16,703 nt of DNA from DASWJZ01 sp964440525 (GTDB lineage: Bacteria > Pseudomonadota > Alphaproteobacteria > Rhizobiales > Afifellaceae): NCBI GenBank assembly GCA_964440525.1, contig CAYTTC010000073.1:1-16703 (forward strand). Reading direction: 5' to 3'. Below the pieces are notes generated by a model. The model was not told the DNA's origin. It saw only the letters and a program-made list of their open reading frames with translations, and made no database searches. Shown piece after piece: positions 7,101-13,900 of the stretch; the first letter of the stretch is position 1, and each line of letters opens with the position of its first letter. The translations under genes were made by a program, and so were the position numbers.

Positions 7101-7333
7101 CGGTTCACGAGTGGCAGGTCGTCGCGTTCTTCCTCGACGAACAATTCAGCCTGGGTCGAGCCCGTGCGATCGGTCTTGTACCAATAGCCCGCCTGCCGGC
7201 GAAAACCCGCCCGGCTCGGCTGGCCCGTCTTCCGGTCATAGAGCCAGTGATCCTTCGGCTCCTCATACGGGGAACAAATGATCGGTTTCTCGACCGGCTG
7301 GATCGGCATTTCCTGCTGTGCATCGCTGGCCAT
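4166..7333 (-). CDS. Type III-like restriction subunit (Res): SF2 helicase plus PD-(D/E)XK nuclease
   Basis: A 1055-residue cytoplasmic enzyme expected to translocate on and cut unmodified DNA together with the adjacent methyltransferase. Visible SF2 helicase motifs: Walker A MATGSGKT (about 193-200), DEGHH as the DEAD-box (324-328), SATPFY (385-390), LTEGWD (636-641) and QVVGRGLRR (662-670). The C-terminus has an endonuclease-like core: HSYEPDF with Asp about 979, then LILEIKGF with Glu 996 and Lys 998. An acidic insert rich in Glu/Asp (about 522-548), then a basic patch (RGRSKKPKKR), separates the two helicase halves. The N-terminal 190 residues are family specific. It resembles the group I remember as BPTD_3080-type restriction endonucleases (from memory, unchecked). 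The start ATG follows the methyltransferase stop by 3 bases (TGA-GCC-ATG), so the two are translationally coupled. No frameshift is seen. Confidence 0.88.
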   Translation of the reverse strand: MASDAQQEMPIQPVEKPIICSPYEEPKDHWLYDRKTGQPSRAGFRRQAGYWYKTDRTGSTQAELFVEEERDDLPLVNRLREDVRRWRDADYRGASNVTKELLRHWARADRPRRLFFCQQESIETIIYLAEMRISSRSRRTGFQNFDLSDDDLRKLLSGDRPSFDLSAEDYFPTLIDQPADATLRGLRRLGCKMATGSGKTVVMSMLIAWAFCNRGQNPQSAEFPNAVLVCCPNLTVKERLQVLRPENPDNYYAAFDIVPMKYRPLMQKGKVLVTNWHGFAPESEHKEGDKNYAVVNKGPETPETFARRILGDLADRMPVMVLNDEGHHCWRPKPDSEGEGLSGDEKKEFEAEIREATVWVDGLDRLNNLSMPDGNAGIVLCVDLSATPFYIKGSGHPEGRPFPWIVSDFGLVDAIESGIVKIPRLPVQDTTGRPDPFYFKLWEAIKDGLAPAELLPGRAKKPKPEVVYRKAEGALQQIAGQWAERFRYIEEGKPGQDKVPPVLIIVCDNTDIAEVFFRKISGEREEEAVTEEEVEEVLGDDEEQEAEESPTRGRSKKPKKRIVYGEGEVFPQLFANSAGMRRTIRIDSKLLAEAESEEPGKKKQDAAEELRRVVSTVGRPGEPGEHVRCVVSVSMLTEGWDANNVTQILGIRAFGSQLLCEQVVGRGLRRMDYTPDPNTGLLTEEYVDVYGVPFSVIPFKGRPVDKPQPEDKPKNHVRAISERAVMEIRFPVVEGYAFSLKKNLIRCDVAAMERLIIQPNRQPTATFVAPAVGYQIGVPSQSGGFSFVEQNRQQYYDNTHLQSIMFQVARLIVDDLVAYDRSGSDKRRRVLRLQSRHQLFPQVFRYVDEYVRKKVDFQGQNRCELGLQEYVERLVERLRDGIVPDDSEGEPPLLPLLNRYKPIGTTAEVDFKTTRPCFATNASHINQVVADTKTWETSSGFRIEQAVHQGAAKFYVRNDSLGLVIPYGYMGVDHSYEPDFLVRMNVLGEEVTLILEIKGFEDDQTKAKHQAAKRWISAVNNWGKLGRWMFHVCRNPQILDKELAFLAKEAKQKAA

Positions 7334-7336
7334 GGC

Positions 7337-10300
7337 TCAGTCCTCCAGCCGATGGACGCGCATGACTTCGTTGCCGCGCGGATCGATGACCTTGACCGCA
7401 ACGGTCTTGTGCGGGCCGGCCGGGAAAGGCAAAGACTCGGTCCCGCTCAGAGCCTCGAACCGGCTCTCGTCCACCACGCCTGTCAGCGCCCTGCTGAGCT
7501 TCCCCCAGGCCGACTTGTCAGGGAAGAACGCCTGCGTGATGCAGAAGGTGCGGCCGTCATAGTCGGTGTCGAGGAACCATGCCGCCACCTTGTCGGCCCG
7601 GCTCGGCGTGACGGTGTTGTCGACGGGGTTGTAGATGTCGACGCCTTCCATGGTGACGGTGTAGTCGCCATTCCGATCCGGGCCTTCCAACGCAGTCCGC
7701 GGCTGCCCAAACACTGTGAAAAGCTGCGCCCCCGGTTGCTCCTTGAGAAGGCCGGCCATCCCCGGATTCACATCGGGGCGGATGTGGGCCATGTGCACTC
7801 GAATGCTTGGATTCTCCGCCTCTTCGATCACAGCCTGCGCGGGGCCATCGAAATTAAAGGCGGCGATGACGAGATCGTCGTAGCCGCGACGGGCGACCGC
7901 GCGGATCAGCTGCTCAACCTGCTGCGCCGTCACGGGGCCATACTGCGGACCGAACGCAACAGCGACCGTCGCCGACCCTTCTGCGTCCGGATCGGCCTCG
8001 CCGTCCGGCACCCATCGTCCTTCGGCATGAATGGCGTTGGAGCTACCGCCCATCGCCTCCAACCGTGTGAACTTCATCTGCTTGTTGTCGGGGAAGCGGA
8101 CGCCGTCGATCTTCAGAAGGCGTAGCATCTGGTCGAGATAGGCTTCCACGTTCTTAACTTGGCTCTCGCCATCGACCGTCGACGTCCCGGCGGAGCCTCC
8201 GACGAAAGTTCCCTCCATCTCTTCGGGCTCACCCCCGATCGGCGTCTCCAGAACGTCGTCGAGGGACACCTCGGGGGGCTGAACGGCTTCGACCGTGAAT
8301 GGACCGCTGACGCGGACGACGCCTCGCTTCACCATGGGTTGATCGACCAACTCCTCCTGTTCGGCATTGTCGGTAATACAGGCGTTCACCTCATCCATCT
8401 TCGCCCGCCAGGCGACGCTGTAGGCGGTGACCGAGTCGGCCAGCGCCCTCGGCCAGTCCGGATCGGTATCGAACGGCACGGTCCAGTGCTCGAAGGCCTC
8501 GCCCTTCTTCGGCAGCAACCAGCGGCGGGTGTCGGCATCGGTGATGGCGCGCTTGCCCTCGGCGCGCTGCTTTGCGATCAGCTTGGTGTGAAGACGCTGG
8601 CGGATCTCGTCCGTTACGGAGGCGAGCGACGTGTTGCAGGCCTTCAGCCGCTCGTCGAGGATCGGCCCGTGCTTGGCAAAGATAGGGTCGAGGTTCGTGT
8701 TCTGCGCGATGCTCTTCAGCGTGATGTGGGGAACGGCCTTACACTGAAAGCCGCCATCGATACCGGCCGTCTCGTCCTTCAGCTCGAAATAGTCGAACTT
8801 GGCAGTCAGAAATCGCTGGCGGGCAATAGCGACAGCAACACGACTGGTATCAATAGTGATCCAGCGCCGTCCCCATTCCTCGGCCACGGCAGCGGTTGTT
8901 CCTCCGCCGCACGTGGGGTCGAGGACCAAATCGCCTGGCTCGGTCGTCATCAGCATGCAGCGTTCAATAACCTTTGGCGCTGTTTCGACCACGTATCCTT
9001 TGTTAGTAGCACCGCCTACGTCAGACCAAATATTGTGTATCGCATAGGCTGGAAAATCATCGATATACCGAACATATCGGAGCGCCGTATCTTGTGGCAG
9101 GGCGCGCTCGGATTTGACGATCCGAAGCATGCCTTCTTCATTAGTCTTCCACCGCGCCTTGCTTGACGGTAGGTACTCCTTTCCGACCATAGAAACAGGG
9201 AACCAAGAAGCCGCTCCGAGACCTTTCTCGCGGCCCATTCCGGCTGATTGAAGTTGGTCCGCGGTGAAGAATCGCGCAGCGCGAGGAATGTTTTCGTCGC
9301 CAAATCTTGCTGCCGTAGTCCGCTCGCCGGTAGGTAATTCTATACTACCATAATGTTGGCTACCCGCACCCCCACGGGTCTTAACTTGAAAAAGCGTCTT
9401 GTATTGAACCTGCGTGATGTCTTTCGCATACCAGAGTACATAATCAGCTATATTGGAAATCAACTCACCAGTGGAGCTGGTCGTCTTCTGGATAGTGATC
9501 TGACTTACTCTGTTTCTGCGACCGAACACGTCATCGAGAACCCCTCCGACGAGGTGTACGTTTTCGTCACCCATCTGAAGAAAAACACTGCCACTGTCAG
9601 TGAGGAGATCTCGGGCCAGAACCAACCGATCGCGAAGATAGGCGAGATAGGAGTGAACCCCGAGATGCCATGTATCTCGGAACGCACGAATCATCTCGAC
9701 TTCACGGGTGAGTCCTCTCTCATTGTCTTTTGATTCTCGATCACCTACCGCAGTCTGAAAATTGCTTCCAAACCGTATTCCATATGGCGGGTCGATGTAG
9801 ATCATCTGCACCTTGCCCGCGAGGTCTTCGCGCTGGGCAAGCGAAGCCATCACCTGCAAGCTGTCACCAAGGATCAGCCGGTTAGTCCAGTCGATGTCAT
9901 GCAGATAGAACTGGACTGCTTGGCTGTATTCCTGCTGAGGGTCTGCAAACAGGTCGCGCGTCACGTCCTGCCGAGCAGCCACTTTTAGGATCGCTTGCGC
10001 GCTGACACGCTCGTGGATATGCAGCGCGACAGGATCGACCTCGACACCTTTCACCTCGCGTTTGCCGGCCCATTCGAGCCAAGGCTCGTGTGCCCGCAAC
10101 GCTTCGGCCAGAGCGCGTGCTTCCTCGTCGGTCAGGGCACGCTGACGTGCCGTCTCCAAGAGCTCCGGCAGGTGATCTGTCTTGCCCGTGTCGTCGAAGC
10201 ACAGCGCTGGGTCGAGACGGGGGCTGTAGCTGTACTGATGCTTTGGGAACGCCGGCACCCGGCCCTCGGCCGCGATCTTCGCGGGCGGGATGTTCTTGCG

Positions 10301-10372
10301 CGTGTCGTCGTGCCGATAGTCGGCGACCTCGACAGCGTTTCCGCTTCCCGTCTTGTTCCGTTCGCGGGCCAT
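7337..10372 (-). CDS. Type III-like DNA methyltransferase (Mod), beta class
   Basis: A 1011-residue DNA methyltransferase, predicted to put a methyl group on adenine (N6) or cytosine (N4) and so protect host DNA from the adjacent Res. The catalytic motif MIYIDPPYG (DPPY at 194-197) precedes the AdoMet-binding motif LDPTCGGGTT (about 484-493), the order of beta-class enzymes such as type III Mod. The stretch between, about residues 205-455, should include the target recognition domain; its DNA is clearly poorer in G+C than the rest of the gene. Residues 520-1011 form a long C-terminal half with no motif I recognise, making the protein longer than classical Mod subunits (about 650). ATG at 10372 is preceded by GGGGAG. 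It is the middle gene of a three-gene operon and is intact. Confidence 0.88.
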   Translation of the reverse strand: MARERNKTGSGNAVEVADYRHDDTRKNIPPAKIAAEGRVPAFPKHQYSYSPRLDPALCFDDTGKTDHLPELLETARQRALTDEEARALAEALRAHEPWLEWAGKREVKGVEVDPVALHIHERVSAQAILKVAARQDVTRDLFADPQQEYSQAVQFYLHDIDWTNRLILGDSLQVMASLAQREDLAGKVQMIYIDPPYGIRFGSNFQTAVGDRESKDNERGLTREVEMIRAFRDTWHLGVHSYLAYLRDRLVLARDLLTDSGSVFLQMGDENVHLVGGVLDDVFGRRNRVSQITIQKTTSSTGELISNIADYVLWYAKDITQVQYKTLFQVKTRGGAGSQHYGSIELPTGERTTAARFGDENIPRAARFFTADQLQSAGMGREKGLGAASWFPVSMVGKEYLPSSKARWKTNEEGMLRIVKSERALPQDTALRYVRYIDDFPAYAIHNIWSDVGGATNKGYVVETAPKVIERCMLMTTEPGDLVLDPTCGGGTTAAVAEEWGRRWITIDTSRVAVAIARQRFLTAKFDYFELKDETAGIDGGFQCKAVPHITLKSIAQNTNLDPIFAKHGPILDERLKACNTSLASVTDEIRQRLHTKLIAKQRAEGKRAITDADTRRWLLPKKGEAFEHWTVPFDTDPDWPRALADSVTAYSVAWRAKMDEVNACITDNAEQEELVDQPMVKRGVVRVSGPFTVEAVQPPEVSLDDVLETPIGGEPEEMEGTFVGGSAGTSTVDGESQVKNVEAYLDQMLRLLKIDGVRFPDNKQMKFTRLEAMGGSSNAIHAEGRWVPDGEADPDAEGSATVAVAFGPQYGPVTAQQVEQLIRAVARRGYDDLVIAAFNFDGPAQAVIEEAENPSIRVHMAHIRPDVNPGMAGLLKEQPGAQLFTVFGQPRTALEGPDRNGDYTVTMEGVDIYNPVDNTVTPSRADKVAAWFLDTDYDGRTFCITQAFFPDKSAWGKLSRALTGVVDESRFEALSGTESLPFPAGPHKTVAVKVIDPRGNEVMRVHRLED

Positions 10373-10393
10373 ACCGCCGTCTCCCCTGTCGCC

Positions 10394-10600
10394 CTATTGT
10401 TTGCCGGATGCGTCGTCAGAACCCGATCGCGGTTGCGGCGGGGGCGCCCCTTGCGTTTCCAAATAGCGGTCGACGGCCTGCCGTAAGACCCAGGCGATCG
10501 AGGCGTCAGTAGCCCGGGCGATTTCCCTGACTCGCTTGAATTGCGCTTCGTTCAGTATGACTGACGTCCGAAACTCTTTCCTGCTCGACCTGGACGACAT
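10394..10600 (-). CDS. Ribbon-helix-helix (CopG/Arc-like) regulator
   Basis: A 68-residue protein starting at ATG 10600, with GGGAGGG (10608-10614 on the complement) as ribosome site; a longer frame to 10720 is unlikely because it would cover the promoter. The fold pattern is that of a ribbon-helix-helix repressor: a strand FRTSVILNEAQFKRVREIAR leading into helix 1, then a turn and helix 2 ASIAWVLRQAVDRYLE. The C-terminal tail is rich in Pro, Ser and Gln and probably disordered. It is the first gene of the regulator-Mod-Res operon (21 bases before Mod), so autoregulation of restriction-modification expression is the simplest role. It could also affect the divergent helicase operon. An antitoxin role is less likely because no toxin gene follows. 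Confidence 0.8.
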   Translation of the reverse strand: MSSRSSRKEFRTSVILNEAQFKRVREIARATDASIAWVLRQAVDRYLETQGAPPPQPRSGSDDASGKQ

Positions 10601-10625
10601 GGTCCGGCCCTCCCGCTGCTCTTTC

Positions 10626-10666
10626 AAGCATGATATGCAAAATGCACCAGTTATGTCACGATGCTT
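10626..10666. promoter_or_regulatory. Inverted repeats in the divergent promoter region, candidate operator
   Basis: AAGCAT (10626-10631) and ATGCTT (10661-10666) form an outer inverted repeat, and TGCAAAATGCA (10636-10646) is a further TGCA-type repeat between them. They surround and overlap the predicted minus-strand promoter, where an autorepressor would bind. Binding is inferred. Confidence 0.35.
10630..10659 (-). promoter_or_regulatory. Predicted sigma70-type promoter of the regulator-Mod-Res operon
   Basis: On the minus strand, GTGACA (10654-10659) and TATCAT (10630-10635) are separated by 18 bases and lie about 30 bases before the ATG of the ribbon-helix-helix gene. Each box differs from consensus by one or two bases. 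No equally good promoter was found on the plus strand. Confidence 0.5.
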
Positions 10667-10700
10667 CTGGCGAGATGGGGATGGCGGCGAGGCAACCAGC

Positions 10701-10707
10701 AGGAGGA
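10701..10707 (+). promoter_or_regulatory. Strong ribosome binding site of the mini-gene
   Basis: AGGAGGA is an almost perfect Shine-Dalgarno sequence, 6 bases before a GTG (10714) and 12 before ATG (10720). It is much stronger than anything in front of the helicase ATG at 10932, so ribosomes probably enter here and reach the helicase by coupling. Confidence 0.6.
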
Positions 10708-10719
10708 AGCAAGGTGGCA

Positions 10720-10935
10720 ATGATCAAGAACGCAAGACAGCTTTCCACCGTGCATGTCTCCGTCTGTGTGCCATGGCACGACGCCCGATGGGCCGGGAAT
10801 GTCTGCACAAATCCCTGCGGCAATACCTCGTCCCTTATCTCACCGCAGATCGCCGCAAGTAAGGACGACGCGTTTGAGGCGAGCGGTCGCAGAACGTCGA
10901 ACGGCAGGGCAGTCCTTGGGAAACGAAAAGCATGA
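10720..10935 (+). CDS. Stand-alone copy of the helicase N-terminal VPWHD domain
   Basis: A small gene of 71 residues (73 if GTG 10714 is used). Residues from VHVSVCVPWHDARWAG on align without gaps to residues 6-51 of the downstream helicase (RHVSVRVPWHDRAWDG): 25 of 46 residues are identical, including V-PWHD, W, G, VC, P, GN and DDA-EA. The similarity ends abruptly and the last 15 residues are basic and unrelated. Cys in NVC is kept; the second helicase Cys (ASC) is Ser, while a Cys appears in TNPCGN. The stop TGA overlaps the helicase start as ATGA. It has a strong ribosome site. It could be a functional small partner, a coupling leader, or a decayed 5' fragment of an older helicase gene; I cannot choose between these from sequence. 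No known function. Confidence 0.6.
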   Translation: MIKNARQLSTVHVSVCVPWHDARWAGNVCTNPCGNTSSLISPQIAASKDDAFEASGRRTSNGRAVLGKRKA

Positions 10936-13900
10936 GCGCCGCTATCCGTCATGTATCGGTCCGCGTGCCGTGGCACGACCGCGCCTGGGACGGCCATGTC
11001 TGCGACGATCCACTAGGGAACGCCTCCTGCCTAGCACTAAAGCTAATCGCCGAGAACCGCGATGACGCCGTCGAGGCAGGCCTCGCCGGCGCCGCGTTCG
11101 ACGATCTGCCCAACGACAAGGTTCCGCCCTGCATCAAGGCGAGCGCGGCCTTCCTGTCGCCGCGCAACCACACCATCGAGAGCGTGATGAGCTACTCGAA
11201 GTGGAGCGAGGATCACAAACACATTAAGCCCAAAGCGGTTCATCTGCCAGCCTATGGCGCACTGGTCATACCTTATCGCTGGATGCTGCGCGAAAGCGGC
11301 TTCGAGCTCGCGGCGGAGCTGGAGCTGCCGGTCGACCCCGAAAACGAACCCAAGGAACCGAAGTTTCTTCAGAACACCGCGTGGGTTCAGCACCACGATC
11401 ATCAGAAGGCTCTGCTTGACGCGTTCGCCGCGCCACTGGTCGAGCAGTCCAGCTTGGTGTTGTTCTATGCGACCCGCACGTCACTCTGCGACGACGAGCG
11501 ACGCGTCATTCTCGGCGCCGCAATGCTCGAGAAAAAGCACGCGATCTCGGAATACGATTATGAGCCGGCCAAAGTCCCGGCTCAGGGGAGGCTGCAGGCG
11601 ATGGTCTGGGAGCGCGCCATCCAGCACAGCCTGCGCATCAAGAAGGGTAAGTCAGGCGCGGTGGGCTATTCCGGCGGTTTCGTCCTGCCCTATCACGAGC
11701 TGCAGCGCGCCGCTGCCACCAATCCGGAGATCGATCCAGCCGCGTTCGTCGCATTTGCGCCGGAGGACGCGAGGGCGCAGTTCTCCTATGGCAGCGAACA
11801 GGTCGGCCATGGCGCGGCGGCGGCGGCCCTGCTGGCCGCGAAGGCGTCCTTCGAGAAGCTCGCGGCCGTGCTCGACGGACCGTGGGCGGAGCAGATCGCG
11901 TGGATCGACGAGCAGCTGTCGCGGCTCTGGAAGCTGCAGGGGCCAGCCCCTGGTCTCGGAGTGGTACTGTCGGCGCTACACAAAGGGTTCAACGGAACGC
12001 TTTTCGCGATCGCGATCTCGGATCTCCTGAAGCCGAATGAAGATCCGTTTACCCTCGTGAATGAGATTCTTTCAGGCAAACGGAAAGCGCCACCTGGATC
12101 GCCACCAGTGACGGCGACCCTGAAGAAGCGATGGGAAAAGGTTTGGACAGATGCGGCACGTCTCGACCTTTTGAAGCTGCTCGCCCGGATCGAACTGACC
12201 AAGGCCCAGGCTCTGCGCGCGGTCACGATGCACCAACCGAATGATCTGCTCGCAAATTCTTATCGCCTGTTCGAATTGGAGCGAGACACAGAGGAAGATC
12301 CCGTCGCGTTTGAGACGATCGATCGGGCGTTACTGCCGGGCGGGGCGGTCGCCGAAGTGCACAAGCTGCCTACGATGTGTAATCAGGACCTGAGCGAGGG
12401 CGACAATTCTCACAGGCTCCGTGCGGGGACCGTCTACATTCTTGAGGCGGCCTCCGATCAGGGTCATACCATCGTTTCAGCGAAGCGGCTGTCCGAGGCA
12501 GCGGCTGAGCTGAACCTGACCCGCCCTCTGCCGATCGACGGTGAGCTGCTGGACTTGTTCCGTGACGAGTTCAAGCCGGTGGTTCGTGTCGGGGACAGTA
12601 ACGAGAACCCGACGGCGCAACTCGATCGCTATGTCGCTTACAAAACTCTCATCGAACAGGCAGTCGGCGACCGGCTCGCCGCGTCCAGCAAGACAGCCAC
12701 CATCGACTGGGTCGAGGCGCTGCAACGGAAGTTCGGGCCCGTTGCGGACGGCGACGAAACGGAAGCGCGAGCGCGCGCGGAGAAAACTGCTGCACTTCAG
12801 CGGCTAGCGGACAGCCGGATCACCGTTCTGATCGGACCGGCCGGAACGGGCAAGACCGCAGTACTTGAGCTTCTTCTGCAACGCCCTGACGTCGTCGGCC
12901 CGCGCGTCCTGCTTTTGGCGCCGACCGGCAAGGCGCGTGTACGACTTGGTGCCGAAGCCGGGCGTCCGGGAGACGCCCAGACCGTCGCTCAGTTTCTCCT
13001 TGCGCTGGATCGCTATGCCGGCGCGACCGGCCGCTACTCTCCGAACCCGAAAGCTGCAAAGGCCGAGGCCACGTGCTGCATCATCGATGAGTCGTCGATG
13101 CTGACGGAGGACATGCTGGCGGCGGTTGTGGATGCCCTGCCTCCGTCGTGCAGGCTCATTCTAGTGGGGGACCCCTACCAGCTGCCGCCGATTGGCGCAG
13201 GATGTCCGTTCGTCGACGTCACGGCATACCTGCAGGCGCATCGACCTGCCGCCGTCGCGGAGCTGACGGTTTCGATGCGGCAGCAAGGTGCCGATCGCAC
13301 TGATTCGCAGCTTGCTGCCATCTTCTCCGGGCGTTCCCACCCGGCGGGCGAGGACGAGATAGCCGCTCGCGCGCTGAAAGGTTTTGAGGATCCCTTCCTG
13401 AAGCTCAGACGATGGGAGAAAACCAGCGAACTGCCCGGCGTGCTGCGCGAGATTTTCCGCGACGAATTCCGAAGCAGTGCGAACGAGACCGCAGACATCG
13501 TCGCCGGTTTAGAGCAGGCTCTTGGCGCGAAGCTAAACGAGAAAGGATACCTGAACTTCGAGACTGGCTGCTCTAAACACGCAGAGTCATGGCAGATCCT
13601 ATCGGTCAATCGGAATTTGGAAGCGGGTTCTGCTTATCTGAACAGGTCGATCAAGGAAAGCTATCGCGCGCAGCGTCTCGAGGCAGCGATCGCCTCGAAT
13701 AACGTATCCTGGAAACGAAAGTGGTTCCGGTTCGTCAAACCCCAGGGACCGGACCAGATCACTTACGGCGACAAGGTGATCTGCGTCCGCAACCATAAGC
13801 GAGAAGCTTATCGTTATCGCACAGCTGGGGCTGCCAAGGAGAAGGAGTACATCGCCAATGGTGAGATCGGACTTGTGACGGGGGGAACTGCCTATGGTCA

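Noticed and set aside
4823..9166. Long plus-strand open frames (4823-5491, 7022-8125, 8159-9166)
   Set aside because: All are antisense to Mod and Res, have no recognisable motif or ribosome site and arise from G+C-rich codon bias.
9353..9733. A 126-codon plus-strand frame with more normal composition
   Set aside because: It is antisense to the low-G+C target-recognition part of Mod, which is intact in its own frame; no ribosome site or domain is seen.
10394..10600. Toxin-antitoxin module
   Set aside because: The small DNA-binding protein has no small toxin gene beside it; the next gene is the methyltransferase.
10394..10720. A longer 108-residue start for the ribbon-helix-helix gene
   Set aside because: It would place the promoter and inverted repeats inside the gene; the ATG at 10600 has a good ribosome site and begins just before the conserved strand.
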